Shown here: positions 53,955-64,000 of the stretch, one piece after another
Layout of the letters: every line of letters starts with the position of its first letter
How positions within the stretch are numbered: the stretch's first letter is position 1
Assembly (NCBI GenBank): GCA_018105865.1
Contig: CM030849.1
Coordinates: forward strand, 7,684,900-7,748,899
Source of the DNA: Metaphire vulgaris
Lineage: Eukaryota > Annelida > Clitellata > Crassiclitellata > Megascolecidae
Reading direction: 5' to 3'
DNA length: 64,000 nucleotides
Made by a program: the position numbers and the translations under genes
The notes under the pieces: generated by a model
Seen by the model: the letters and a program-made list of their open reading frames with translations, nothing else
Told to the model about the DNA's origin: nothing
Database searches by the model: none

Positions 53955-54035
53955 AATGTAACATAATATTTGTATAGCGCTTCTTCTAATCACTCAGAAG
54001 CACGCTTGCTGCGATTACTGCATGGGCCTATTTAA
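53955..54035 (-). repeat. LINE group A 3'-tail fragment
   Basis: TGTAATGTAACATAATATTT, GTATAGCGCTTCTTCTAATC and ACTCAGAAGCACGC match the tail of the LINE at 58140. Confidence 0.65.
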
Positions 54036-54389
54036 AAAAATTGAGTTTTAGGTCCATTCAAAAAAGAGAACACATTTGACATTATAATATATTACGCAAT
54101 GTTGCGTTTAATTGTACGATATAGAATCGATTTGACAACTATTCATGTTGAAAGCAATTCACCTTTTGCTCTTCTCTTGGCGAGGCATCAGAAGCAGGAA
54201 CTAGAAGAGCGCATCTGAAATTAAGTCCAAGAGGCCAGGACATAGAAAAATAGCATGACAACAACGTCGCACTTGTTGTTTTCGTTGCTGCTGCTAGGGC
54301 AGTATTAGTAGTTGTGCCTGAACTTCCTGAAGCCGTAGTAGTAGTAGCCTCCATATTAGAGGTTGTGGTTGTGTTGGTGGTGGAGGTGT
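54036..54389. other. no gene seen
   Basis: Low-complexity GTAGTAG and GTGGTGG sequence increases toward the right. Confidence 0.35.
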
Positions 54390-54611
54390 GAGTGATGGTT
54401 TTGGTCGTTGAATTAACTGTAATAGTTCTCGCATTTCGAGTGGTGGCGGTAGTAATAGAAGCGATAGTAGTAGTATCAGCAGCAATAGTAATGGTAACAG
54501 TTATAGTAATGATGGTGGTAGAAGTAGAAGTAATATTAGTATTAGAAGTATTAGTGGCAGTTGCAGCAGCAGTAGTAGTAGTAGTGGTAGTGATGTTGAT
54601 AGTGGCAGTGT

Positions 54612-54710
<99 letters not shown>
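54390..54710. repeat. (AGT)n/(ATT)n microsatellite block
   Basis: Degenerate AGT to 54600, ATT 54610-54656, then pure AGT 54657-54710. Confidence 0.9.
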
Positions 54711-54870
54711 CAGTGATGGGCACTAGTGGGGAAAAAAGTAGTTAAACTAAACTTTTATTTCAACTAAATATTTGTAGTTAAACTATTATTTTAACTATTA
54801 GTTAACATTTTCAAGAAAAAGTTTAACTAAACTTTTTTAAAGTAGTTAAACTATTTCCAACTATTTTGCA
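54711..54870 (+). mobile_element. hAT-type end, CAGTGATGGGCA with TAGTTAAACTAAAC repeats
   Basis: CAGTGATGGGCACTAGTGGG is followed by AGTAGTTAAACTAAACTTTT-type subterminal repeats. The other end was not found. Confidence 0.55.
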
Positions 54871-54946
54871 ACTTGTTTGTAAATTTTTTATTATTCGATT
54901 ACTTTCAATCTAACACAAAGAAATCACCGTAATCTATGAAGGCTTA

Positions 54947-55015
54947 CAGTGGCGGCTCCAAGAACTCTTGGTGGGGGTGGGGGATGCAGTGAATTTTTCT
55001 CTGAAGAATCCACCA
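54947..55015 (+). mobile_element. single end of the CAGTGGCGGCTCC MITE family
   Basis: CAGTGGCGGCTCCAAGAACTC followed by a G-rich run. No matching right end nearby. Confidence 0.5.
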
Positions 55016-55260
55016 ATTGTCAGAGGAATTATATGCAAATGGTTTAGAAGAAATCTGTAGATTTGATTTATAAAATATAATGTTCAGAATTGACACTGTA
55101 TAAAAGCATTTTAGTCTGGTTGTACAAAGTAATAGTGAAAAACTGAACTGTAGTTAATCAGTAAATATACTAAGTAGAGTATTTGACTCATTTTTAATTT
55201 GTGGAACGCTGATTGGAACTAAAATAGTATTAGAATTTATAGAACATGAAGGTAACTTTG

Positions 55261-55731
55261 TTATAATACACGACCCACATCCCTGCAACGTTTGTTATGG
55301 GCATTTGGACAAGTAATGGAAAGATTGAAAATATTTTCTATTATGATTGATGTTTGTGAGAAGGGAATGAGAATTTGTGGCTTATGGGCCAACAGTTGAA
55401 ATTGGCATAACTTTGCTATATTTTGTGCATCATTCTTAAATAAAGCAAAAACACGGGAATCTAGATCGGTTAATAAAATGATATCAAGGGCATCCGTGAA
55501 ATAAATGTTATCTCCTGTTTCTATGTGTCTCCATGTGACATATAGACTACTATCTTGCGCAATGGCAAAATATTTAGGTAATTTTTCAATCAAAGTTGCT
55601 GAATGAATTTGATCATGGACAGATCTAGGATAAAGAAATATTTCGTAGAGGTCGAAACTTGTGAAAACGGTAGTCAATGGTATCATGATTGAAATAAAAA
55701 GTGTAGTAGGCCTATGCACTTTTGCTGCCAC
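55261..55731 (-). CDS. orphan ORF, 156 residues, possibly an envelope-like fragment of an LTR retroelement
   Basis: Open from ATG 55731 to a stop at 55261. Features: a hydrophobic N-terminal segment (TTLFISIMIPLTTVF), TWRHIETGDNIYFTDALDI, LFKNDAQNIAKLCQFQLL and IENIFNLSITCPN. The order C-x-F ... P-x-I ... SxxxIIENIFNLxITCP loosely recalls extracellular parts of envelope-like proteins in animal LTR elements, but I cannot place it firmly. No pol or LTR sequence is visible nearby. It may also be an exon of a host gene. Confidence 0.35.
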   Translation of the reverse strand: MAAKVHRPTTLFISIMIPLTTVFTSFDLYEIFLYPRSVHDQIHSATLIEKLPKYFAIAQDSSLYVTWRHIETGDNIYFTDALDIILLTDLDSRVFALFKNDAQNIAKLCQFQLLAHKPQILIPFSQTSIIIENIFNLSITCPNAHNKRCRDVGRVL

Positions 55732-56522
55732 ATAATGTGGTACTTTATAAAAAAATTATTTAATATATGTTCCTGACAGTTTTAGTTAATTAACCCCTTA
55801 ACCGGCCATGACGAGTATACTAGTCCATTTTACATTGAGTTACAAATAAATGGCCGGCATAACTTAATTACTGCAAGGAGGTGTATGTTAAGTATGTGGT
55901 CATGTGAACATCATCTTTTGCATTACGTCTTACACGTATTTTTTACAGTAGAGTACCCCGTTATCGTTTAGCTCATGTGCCACTGGATGTGTTTTCTATA
56001 GTCAGATTGAGAATATTTCCTCTCCTCTGGCTTTTCTATTGTATTTGCTGATTTCAATTTTTTACAACTTTCTAATTTTCAAGATTTAGCAAAGAATTGT
56101 ATCCGTACGCCATCTTTCGACTGACAGTGGACATTCTAGACACATTTGTGTATCGAAAACTATGGCATGTAACATTAAGATACTGCGACTGCCTTGTTAA
56201 TTGCAGTGACTCACTGGCGACATCATTGTTCCTTCTCTGCTAAAGACTTCAACAATGAAGACTTTACTTGCTTCTTTCCTCGCTAAAATTTATGACTTTA
56301 TTTCAAAATTCTAAAGAGACTTTACATTACTACTTTATTTAGAAATTCATACTCGGTGAAGGGAATGTCGAACAATTAAGAATTATTTTAACTCTAAATA
56401 ATATAATTTTGCTTGCATAACGGTCTGTGCATTTTCTGACATTAATAAAGTTTAGCTAGTTTGATGCAGTCAACTACGTGTCAGTTTTTAGTTGGAAAAA
56501 TAATTGTCCAACATAAATTGAC

Positions 56523-56527
<5 letters not shown>
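55732..56527. other. no gene seen; AT-rich
   Basis: A short inverted pair GGCCATG ... ATGGCCGGC lies near 55804-55858. Otherwise unassigned. Confidence 0.35.

Positions 56528-56587
<60 letters not shown>
56528..56587. repeat. (GA)n microsatellite
   Basis: About 30 uninterrupted GA units. Confidence 0.95.
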
Positions 56588-56591
<4 letters not shown>

Positions 56592-57439
56592 GAGAGAGAT
56601 TGTGATTATAAGCCAACGGCTGATGTTATGACAACATTAGGGAAGCCCAGACATGGAAATGGATCCATTTTCTATCAAACTCAACCAAACCCAACCCATC
56701 GTGATCAGATCTAACCCACAAGAGCGGTAGCGTTATTTGAATTTGCCCAACATCACACCGTAATAAATCACAATTACATGTACTTAAACACAGGGGCGCC
56801 CACAGAAGGGGGAAAGGAAGCAAATGCTTCCTAAAAAACCTATGGGGGAAGAAATTCCTCCCTGAGTTTTGGTATTACGTTAGAGTAGCATATTAATTCG
56901 ATAGGCCCCTAAATGCCTGTGCAATTTCTGGCTTTACTGCAGTGCAATTTTGTAACTTCTTATAAGCTTACCGGTACTCAATTCAAGTGCAAGTTCATTA
57001 TTATCAAACATTCAGACAATTGTATTATTATTGTCACTTTTACATACAGTCATTCTAACGATGAAGAGTGCAAACTTCCTGTGAAATATAAATCATTTAT
57101 AGCAGACCAATAGACTCACAACGTTCACAATCATGTTTGTATGAATGCGGCAAATATTCCGAGTATGAGAAAGCAAAATAAAACTAGTTACGGTCTACGA
57201 GAAATGACCGCAAAGCTCTGTGCACATTTGGGTACATACTTGGTTTTTCTTGCGATGCTTCCAGATAAAAAATTTTAACCACACAGCTGATGCTGTGAAA
57301 GTGTTGACCGATAATGTTATACTTATAGGCCTACTCGCCGTTAAAATGAACGACTCAATGTTTTCCGTTCAAGAAATTAACGAGCACATAGCCAAATACG
57401 TACTCATTACCGAAAGTCGGAGAAGTAAAAACTTATGCA
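56588..57439. other. no gene seen; one MITE-like end
   Basis: CAGGGGCGCCCACAGAAGGG at about 56791 resembles a single MITE end. The rest is unassigned. Confidence 0.35.
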
Positions 57440-57660
57440 GTTGAATTCTTATAAAATATCAACACCCCTATTATGCATGGTAATAATGAATGAGTTATCG
57501 TCAGCAACGTTTCACACATTAATCACTGATGAAAGCACCGATATAAACCTATAGAACCATTTGTTCGTTTATTTCAAATTTCGACCAGTTAATTCAGAGC
57601 AATACAAAACCATATTTGGCGATATTATACAATTAAAAGTTTGGTGTCCATTGATCGCAT
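57440..57660 (+). pseudogene. hAT transposase fragment (DUF4371-like)
   Basis: MNELSSATFHTLITDESTDI, a stop, then LFVYFKFRPVNSEQYKTIFG and DIIQLK. The DESTD motif followed by a hydrophobic strand and YKTxFxxIIQL is characteristic of hAT transposases with the DUF4371 region. Only this piece is recognisable. Confidence 0.65.
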
Positions 57661-57759
57661 GCAGATTGATCTACTTTGGGTCTAGACTACAAAAACAGAT
57701 GAGAACATTATTATCGAAGATGCTATTGCCGATAAGTTACATTCCCAAATACTGTTCGG

Positions 57760-57988
57760 CAGTGGCGTAGCGTGCACTTTCCGAGCTCTGGCTCATGGCT
57801 AATTCGCCGCCCCAAATTCATTCACATCAGAGGTGGATCGACGGTGTCCGCCCCTTCTAACGTTTGCCGCCTTCACTGAAAATCCCCTGACAAGCAAAAA
57901 AATGGTCGCGCTTCCAAAATTTGCCGCCCCCGTCGTGCGTGCCGCCCATGGCTAAAGCCACAATAGCCATTGGCACGCTACCTCTCTG
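57760..57988. mobile_element. hAT-type MITE, CAGTGGCGTAGCGTGC ends, 8-bp duplication 7/8
   Basis: Flanks CTGTTCGG (57752-57759) and CTGCTCGG (57989-57996). Ends CAGTGGCGTAGCGTGCAC and, inward, CAGAGAGGTAGCGTGCC. It contains the CTGACAAGCAAAAAAATGGTC module (57887). Confidence 0.85.
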
Positions 57989-58139
57989 CTGCTCGGGAGT
58001 TTAAGATTTCAGACTAATAATATCATGTTAATTCCTTATGAGGCTATATAAGTTCTGCCTTCTGAAACAATGGAAAATGCTAATTGAAAGCGGTGTTTTG
58101 AGTCAATATCCGAAAATACTCAGTTTATTGGAAGGTGTA

Positions 58140-58855
58140 ATGTAACAGAATATTTGTATAGCGCCTCTTCTGAAGAATCACTCAGAAGCGCTCCCGCTGC
58201 AACTACTGCATATTCACAAAGAGATAAGTTTTAAGTCGTTTCAAAAAGAGGGCCATAGAATTAGAAGTTGCTAAGCCACGCATACTGGTGTCAAGAGCAT
58301 TCCAAAGGATAGGTCCAACTGATTCAAAACCTCGCTTCAGGAACAAGGAGGTTCGTGCTTTGGGCACACTGAGAAGACCATTGGTCGTGGACCGAAGACA
58401 TGGCCGACCAGGGATAGAGCTAAGAGGATGGAGTAGCTCTGAAAGGTAAGATGGAGTGGCACCAAAAAGAGAGAGGCAGGATAAGGCAACCAGGAGTAGA
58501 ACATACATCATAGATTCACTAATGTAATCTCGTCTTGTGACACAAGCAATCCTCCTGGCTGCCGAACGGAGAACCATCAGGAGTTTATCAAGTCGCACCG
58601 ATGGAAGACCAGCAAACAGTGAACCACAGTAGTCAAGCCTTGAGCAAATAAATGCATGAATCAAAGTAGAAGCGGATGGCATGTCTAATGTACCTGTACG
58701 TTGATTCACTCTAAGCTGGCAGAGATGATAGAAGCCACTGCGAAAAAGTGACTGTAGTTAATATGTTCCATAAAGGTCAACTCATAGTCCAGAATTATGC
58801 CAAGATCGCCGACAGATGAGGTGAAAGAGATGTCAGAGAAGGCAGACTGCATAAC
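58140..58855 (-). pseudogene. LINE group A 3' end with an internal deletion
   Basis: The minus strand shows FTSSVGDLGIILDYELTFME, then VNQRTGTLDMPSASTLIHAF, ICSRLDYCGSLFAGLP and MVLRSAARRIACVTRRDY. It jumps directly to APSYLSEL-like sequence (GATPSYLSELLHPLSS), losing the LHWLP block, and ends GFESVGPILWNALDTSM, LFLKRLKTYLFVNMQ, stop. The 3' UTR ends GCGCTATACAAATATTCTG. Confidence 0.85.
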
Positions 58856-58857
58856 AA

Positions 58858-58917
58858 TATAATTATACCCCTCAAATTCATGCCCTCCCCAAATCAAATT
58901 TCTGGCTACGCCCCTGA
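58858..58917 (-). mobile_element. single MITE end, CAGGGGCGTAGCCAGAAATTT
   Basis: Read on the minus strand from 58917: CAGGGGCGTAGCCAGAAATT followed by TGGGGAGGGCATG. It replaces the upstream part of the LINE at 58140. Confidence 0.5.
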
Positions 58918-59654
58918 AATTGGTCCAAGCACATCAAGATCTTTTTTTAGGAAAATGCGTTAGAATAACATCCAGCAAACGCGGTTCATTAGATAAAAAA
59001 TAATTTAATAATCAATTATAAGAATGAATAGTTATGCGTTTCAGAGTCATAAATGTGGTGTTATCTCAATGCATTAAAACTGAGAGAATCATGCAAAACA
59101 TACAGATCAATCCCTCGTATTGTTGGATCTTTTTCTTATCAGAAACAATGTTTAAACATTGCTCGTTAAAATTGAAATAAATATATCAATCAAATTGAAC
59201 AGACTGTTTATTCTTTCAAGTACAGATAGTTAGGACTTCGTTACTTCACTACGAAATCTGGCTTTATCATCATTAGGAAGTAAGTTAGTAAGTAAGTAAC
59301 ATCTCACGAATTTCTACAGTGTATAGCGCTTTAGAGGCAGGTACCACAGAAGCTGCAACTGCAACCCAGTGCGTCACGCCCTTCAGTAATTGTCAATTAA
59401 TAATTAATTGATTAATACTGCAATTGTTAAATTGTTAGCTTTAAAAAGGTACGTTATTTAAACTCAGTGTTTGACTTGCACAACCGCCATTATTTTAATA
59501 TTACAGTATATATTTGGCTTGCTATGGCTATTTCCTACTGATATTAGCCAAAAAATGTCCTTCGTGACTGCAGACCCCTGCGTGGTTTTTGTTGTGTGAA
59601 ATTCCTGGTCGTTGCTTTAGGTGCCAAAAGCTTATTGAATTGGCCTATTTAGTA
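58918..59654. other. no gene seen; one LINE/SINE tail remnant
   Basis: 59280-59380 holds a decayed tail copy (TAGTAAGTAAGTAACATCTC, AGTGTATAGCGCTTTAGAGG). The rest is AT-rich and unassigned. Confidence 0.4.
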
Positions 59655-59745
59655 AGTAAGTAAGTAAGTAAAATCTCGTAGATATCTATAGCGCTTTGGA
59701 AAGCAGCACAAAAGTAGCTGCTTATTCTTAGGCGCTCCAATTGAA
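59655..59745 (-). repeat. LINE/SINE 3'-tail fragment
   Basis: AAGTAAGTAAAATCTCGTAG, CTATAGCGCTTTGGAAAGCA and AGTAGCTGCTTATTCTTAGG: the reverse complement of 44758-44850. Confidence 0.75.
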
Positions 59746-59879
59746 CTATTTAGCATAATAAAGCAGTGTTCTATCCAGACTCCAGGCCTTTGGGGAGATT
59801 GACTTGGCTGGAGGGGAAGAGACACAGGTCAATGCAAAAATGTATAAGTATATAAGTAAGTAAGTAAGTAAGTACGTTC

Positions 59880-60190
59880 AGATTATTGTGGTGACTCTTC
59901 CACAGGTGGACAGCGTGAACACTTTACAGAGTTAAAGTTCATAACCAGTGCAGAACAACCAAGTCTTTAGCCTCTCCTTGAAAACGTTGAGCGAAGGAGA
60001 GAGTTGAACGGATGAAGATAGGCCGTTCCAGGACCCTGGCCGCAGCCACATGAAATGCGCGGTCTCCTGCGGGACGGAGGCGCGTCCTCGGGACAACCAG
60101 TGAGGCAGACAAGGCGGATCTCAGACGTTGCCGACCTTCCAGGTCGGCGACACGTTTCAGTTCGCTTGTCTTTTGTCATTGCTGAGATTT
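59880..60190 (-). pseudogene. LINE group A 3' end with (TACT)n tail
   Basis: The minus strand reads VADLEGRQRLRSALSASLVV, PRTRLRPAGDRAFH, WNGLSSSVQLSPSLNVFKER and LKTWLFCTGYE. It is the same subfamily as 30785-31664. An ACTTACTTACTT tail lies at 59850-59876. Confidence 0.8.
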
Positions 60191-60522
60191 GGGGGTGGCG
60201 GTGGTGGTTGTGGTTTTGGGAAGGCAAAATCCTCGGACTAACAGACCGGTATAAAGCACTGTAATAAAGCAACTGACATCAATCGTTTACCAATCTGGCT
60301 TGCTCTCAATTACCACACTGACTACGGAAACTAGTGAAATTTGCTTACCTTAATATTGGTGAGTGTAATTCCCCCTCCTTAACCTCTCCTCCGTCCGCTT
60401 CATTTGGACATAGCATCTTGACTACGAGTCAGTCGTAGTCAGACTCTACGAGGCTTGTTTCCTACCAGCATCTGCTAACATTCATTAAATGAATTTGAAT
60501 CCTCCAGCCTCTCAAAACCGAG

Positions 60523-60769
60523 CAGTGGCGGATCCAGGATTTCAGGAAGGGGTTTTTTGGTTTTCAACATGACCAACATCGAAAAAATCTTGACAAGTTT
60601 CTATTTTTCTCTTCCAGGTGCTTACGCCCGTTACATTTATAATTTTATAGTCAAGGGGGTTTTAACCCCCAAAATCGCGTCCCAAAATAAAAAGCTTAAC
60701 AACTCATCAAATATTTTTTTCGACAGCCAAGGGGAAAGGGTTTAACCCCAACCCCTGGCTACGCCACTG
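60523..60769. mobile_element. hAT-type MITE, CAGTGGCGGATCCAGG ends, 8-bp duplication 7/8
   Basis: Flanks AAACCGAG (60515-60522) and CAACCGAG (60770-60777). It starts CAGTGGCGGATCCAGGATTT and ends CCCCTGGCTACGCCACTG. Confidence 0.85.
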
Positions 60770-60869
60770 CAACCGAGGATCGACTGTTACCCACTATGAA
60801 GTAGGTCGGTGGTATGTCCAGATTCCAATGACGGTAAGTCGATAATAATTGACAAAATAATGCCAGTTG

Positions 60870-60987
60870 TTAGGACCCGCGGAAATTACGCATCCGCCGG
60901 TTTTTAGGAGGCTTGGATCCGCGGATCCATGAAATTCTTGCGGATCGGGATCCACCTGCGGATCCAGCCGCGATCCGCACATCTCTG
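60870..60987 (-). mobile_element. hAT-type end, CAGAGATGTGCGGATC with GGATCCGC repeats
   Basis: Read on the minus strand from 60987: CAGAGATGTGCGGATCGCGG, then repeated TGGATCCGC units. The terminus resembles that of 3780-5225. The other end was not found. Confidence 0.55.
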
Positions 60988-61195
60988 GGTCAATGCAAAC
61001 ACAGAGCAGCAGCTGTTATCTATTCACACGACGATGACGTCGACCGACAAGCTTCCGATCAAGGATCAAGAGGTCAAGAGGTCAAGAGGTTTTTCGCTAG
61101 AGGGCGCCGTATGTGGCAGTCGCATAATTTGAATCTTCTCATGATTAATGTGTTTCATTTTCTTGTATGATCCAAAGAGCAGAAAGACATCCACC

Positions 61196-61354
61196 CAAGG
61201 TTGGAGTTGCCGGGGGGAGGGTTGAACACCCCCCAGCTAACTTAGCAAACCTCCCAAAAATTGCATATCTGGTACATGCAGTTTCTGTCATGCATTGAAT
61301 TTCAGTCCTCAACCTCCCCCCCCCCCCAGCTCAAATTTCACAACTCCAACACTG
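61196..61354. mobile_element. hAT-type MITE, CAGTGTTGGAGTTG ends, 8-bp duplication 7/8
   Basis: Flanks CATCCACC (61188-61195) and CATCCGCC (61355-61362). Inward from the right: CAGTGTTGGAGTTGTGAAAT; the left end is CAAGGTTGGAGTTGCC. The interior is C/G-run rich. Confidence 0.75.
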
Positions 61355-61656
61355 CATCCGCCTGATGGATCGTCCATTAATTACTCATGCCAACAAAATA
61401 GGGAACGGAGAGGGTTTGAAGAAGTTTGACAAATTGACAGAAACAAGAAGTGCAAAGTTATCATTTTAGTGACAAAAATATGTCTAAATGCGTTTGTTTC
61501 GTTTGATTTCTCTACAAACGCATAATTGAATCTATCGCTGTGGCGTAGTACAAGGGTCCGTCAAAAGACAATGGGCGCCTTGCTCCTACTTTCTCATCCG
61601 GTCTTGCCACCGGTTATGGCGGAGATATTGTAGGCCTAAATCCAAAGAACAGCATT
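61355..61656. mobile_element. partial copy of the TCCATTAATTACTC family
   Basis: GATCGTCCATTAATTACTCA, CCAACAAAATAGGGAACGG and GGGTTTGAAGAAGTTTGACA match one end of the family at 41573 (to about 61450). The rest is unassigned. Confidence 0.45.
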
Positions 61657-61668
61657 ATATATATATAT

Positions 61669-61726
<58 letters not shown>
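61657..61726. repeat. (TA)n microsatellite
   Basis: TA repeats with a few TAATATAT interruptions. Confidence 0.95.
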
Positions 61727-61730
<4 letters not shown>

Positions 61731-61785
61731 CAGCACTGTATATGTTTTTATATGTTTTTAGTTTCTCATTTGAACTATGTACAGT

Positions 61786-61976
61786 TAGTGGCTGCTCCAC
61801 CTGGGGGCAGGGGCCTGTGCCCTATTGAGTTCCTGCCCCCTAGAGGCCCCCCAGTTGGGACCTATACTTTATGCTACATACATTAAACAACAAATGGTTG
61901 GTCCCCATGATTAGAAGTTCCAAACCTAACGGCCTGTCGGCCTCCCCCCACTTGCCAAATTCTAGAGCCGCCACTG
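61786..61976 (-). mobile_element. hAT-type MITE, CAGTGGCGGCTCTAG family, perfect 8-bp duplication
   Basis: TGTACAGT flanks both sides (61778-61785 and 61977-61984). Read on the minus strand from 61976: CAGTGGCGGCTCTAGAATTT. The interior matches 17094 and 25825 throughout. Confidence 0.95.
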
Positions 61977-61984
61977 TGTACAGT

Positions 61985-62571
61985 GTCTGAATATGACCAA
62001 CCTAAGCACATACAAACTACCCTTAACATAACATTGTATTTCTAGCGAATATTTATGAATATTCGCTGCAAAAATAATACAAGCTGACAATCGAAAGGCT
62101 ACGCTGAGCACTCTTCTCCAGCTAGTTTCTCTAACATCCCATAAATAGCATTCTAGGCAAGCTTTAAAAAGGTATGCAATTTGAACTAAAGTGAACTGAA
62201 TTTTAGTTAAGATTCTCATAAAAACGTCAGTTTGAATTCTTCTCCGGTAAGTTATATTTCGTATTAAACCACAAAAGACAAGAATATGATAACAGTGAAT
62301 TGAAAAAAAATTGTATTGATATTTCAGAGAAACGTAATTTCCAAATATTCAATAGATGTCGATAGTATTAATCATTAATGTTTTACAGCACAGAATGAAA
62401 TTAATTTTGTTTGTGAGGATCTTTTTTAGTTGTGTGAAGGCTGCCTTTGCCATTCCTATTCTGGTTTCAATGTAATTTCACTTCTTTCATCGCTAGTGAA
62501 AATGCTTCCTACAATGTAGATATTTGAACTGTGTTACCTGTTTTATTTCTATCCTCCTGTATTGTAATTTA
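61985..62571. other. no gene seen; AT-rich
   Basis: GCGAATATTTATGAATATTCGC, a perfect palindrome near 62044-62065, recurs in similar form near 63410-63431 (GCGAATATTTGTCAATATTCGC). Confidence 0.45.
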
Positions 62572-62992
62572 GGGGCCATCCATAAATGACGTCACGCGAT
62601 TTTGACAGTTTTTTACCCCTCCCCTCGTCACACGTCGTCACAAAATGCCAGACCTCCTCAAATATGACGTCACAACGCGTTACCCCTCCCTCCGGTCATC
62701 TTGTCGTCTGTCCAATGTCAAAAGTAATGTTTCGTTTGAAAATATTCATTATAATTATTATAGCTGAAACAATAGTCAGAAACTTTTTCAACTTCTTTTA
62801 AAAAAATGAAGTGTATAATAATTATAAGTGTAAAATACGTTCAATTTTGCGGTAACATAGCATTGCGGTATTAATAGAAAATATTTAATATTATGTGACG
62901 TCACATTTCTGGAAAGTCCCGTCGTCACACATCGTCACAAATGTTTGAACCTCCTCCCCCCAAGTGCGTGATGTCATATATAGATGGTCCCC
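62572..62992. mobile_element. TIR element, GGGGCCATCCATAAATGACG family
   Basis: Left end GGGGCCATCCATAAATGACG; inward from the right GGGGACCATCTATATATGAC. The interior matches 51295-51682 over most of its length (TTTCGTTTGAAAATAT, TTTTGCGGTAACATA, TATGTGACGTCACATTTCTG). Flanks share only TA. Confidence 0.8.
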
Positions 62993-63816
62993 TACAGCTA
63001 GGAATTTTTTCTCTTTACCATACAGTACGTCGTTTTGTATTTATTCTTAATTCTATCTTTTCTCTCTCTTCTGACATTTTGTAGTTTTCTTTCCGTGCAA
63101 ACTACGATCAGGTATATTTTAGATTTTAATTATAATGAAAGTATGACGTCACTATGGACCTTATCCTCCTCTGACACAAACCGTCACACTTTCTTAGACC
63201 CTCCCCTGCTCGAGCGGGACGTGCTTTATGGATGTCCCCTTCAACTCGATCGCACTGTTAATTGTGTCAATTCAAACACTAGTCTTTGTGCTGATAATGT
63301 TGGCGACATCTCTCGAATAAGTAAAGCTTGGCTATAAGGTTATTTATAAGAATGGTAGAGATCAGATTTTGCCCTTAACTATTATGTATTAATCGAAAAC
63401 ATATTTTTTCGCGAATATTTGTCAATATTCGCTAGACACTCAATACCAAGCCAACTTCTGGAATGGAAATGGGTCGGACAAGGAAAGTCGCATGTATAGC
63501 CATATAAATGTAGGTTATATGTATTGCATATTCATCTAGTCACGTTCTTTATATTCAAGTTCATTTAGCACAATTATCATTTTCGATAGTAGGCCAATGT
63601 AATATCGTCGTTGCGTCTTATCAGCGAGGCGATCAAGCACTACCACTTGTTTTTGATACATTTAAAACCTGTGCTCCTCCCAACAGGACACGAGAGAAGG
63701 AAGTTTCCTCTTCCAACGATTGTCTGTCACTCTGCAACGATTCAACGCCATTGCTTTTCGAGGAACTTTTCCAGACCTCGAACCGGACGAGAGTTAGCCA
63801 CACAATTTCTTAATGT
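62993..63816. other. no gene seen; one partial TIR-element end
   Basis: 63140-63236 (TATGACGTCACTATGG ... GCTTTATGGATGTCCCC) resembles one end of the GGGGACATCCATAAA family. The rest is unassigned. Confidence 0.4.
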
Positions 63817-63863
63817 CTCCGGACACTTTTTCATAAGACCTTCGGGAATGAAGTACCGAGGGC

Positions 63864-63903
<40 letters not shown>
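63817..63903 (+). repeat. conserved 50-bp motif next to (TA)n
   Basis: CACTTTTTCATAAGACCTTC then GGGAATGAAGTACCGAGG, followed by the TA run at 63867-63903. The same block occurs reversed next to TA at 24722-24775. Confidence 0.85.
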
Positions 63904-63907
<4 letters not shown>

Positions 63908-64000
63908 CCGAAAATAATAATATTATTAACAGCGTCTCGTGTATTTAGGACGGTAACCGTGATACCAATTTGATGCTGTATTCATCAAATGTGTAACGAA

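Overview
The window looks like intergenic and intronic DNA from an animal, most likely a marine invertebrate. Evidence: GT-AG introns, genes scattered at low density, animal-type domains (fibrinogen C-terminal domain, collagen triplets, C2H2 zinc fingers), TTAGGG-like interstitial repeats, and many animal-type DNA transposons and non-LTR retrotransposons. A deuterostome such as an echinoderm, hemichordate or cephalochordate is my guess, not something the sequence proves. There is no bacterial-style operon, no CRISPR array and no tRNA or rRNA gene that I can see.

Host genes. (1) Two exons of a fibrinogen-related protein lie at 5523-6881 (+). (2) A seven-finger C2H2 zinc-finger exon lies at 15639-16782 (+), with a decayed relative on the other strand at 10956-11733. 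(3) A single-exon multi-pass membrane protein of unknown family lies at 26117-26710 (-). (4) A three-exon gene at 29784-33290 (-) encodes a 109-residue secreted mini-collagen with a TATA box. (5) A two-exon gene at 47396-47687 (+) encodes a 66-residue secreted peptide with a CX6C-X12-CX6C pattern, also with a TATA box. Weaker candidates are a 56-residue secreted ORF at 35841-36011 and orphan ORFs at 20141-20533 and 55261-55731.

Mobile DNA. The rest is mostly transposon debris. Fourteen or so small terminal-inverted-repeat elements carry 8-bp target duplications that can be read directly, mostly hAT-type (CAG or TAG termini). A Ginger2-like element (7701-9669) carries its integrase C-terminus and is split by a 473-bp element with a perfect 8-bp duplication. 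A hAT/ZBED5-like transposase pseudogene (22470-24190, -) sits between Charlie-like ends and is split by another MITE. Two LINE groups recur: group A (L2/CR1-like, fragments with simple-repeat tails) and group B (endonuclease-RT type with a GHxxR...GRPR C-terminus). Other families are a pogo-like MITE, a CACTA-like element with subterminal repeats, a family with GGGGyCnTCCATAAAT ends, and a partial LTR-element gag at the left edge.

Layout. 1-3700 LTR-element edge and LINE remains; 3780-5225 hAT-type element; 5523-6881 fibrinogen-related gene with two MITEs in its intron; 7701-9669 Ginger2 nest; 10000-16800 zinc-finger pair with MITEs and LINE tails; 17000-22000 MITEs; 22290-25075 hAT transposon remnant; 26117-26710 membrane protein; 27000-28500 AGT microsatellites; 29784-33290 mini-collagen; 33400-43000 mostly unassigned DNA and microsatellites; 43044-45353 CACTA-like nest; 47396-47687 peptide gene; 48490-54035 LINE and MITE nest; 54600-64000 transposon fragments. 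The genes show no shared pathway. Window-wide signals that no annotation explains are a strong excess of the palindrome TAGGCCTA (17 copies) and a 20-bp module (TGACAAGCAAAAAAGGTCAT) shared by MITE families with different ends.
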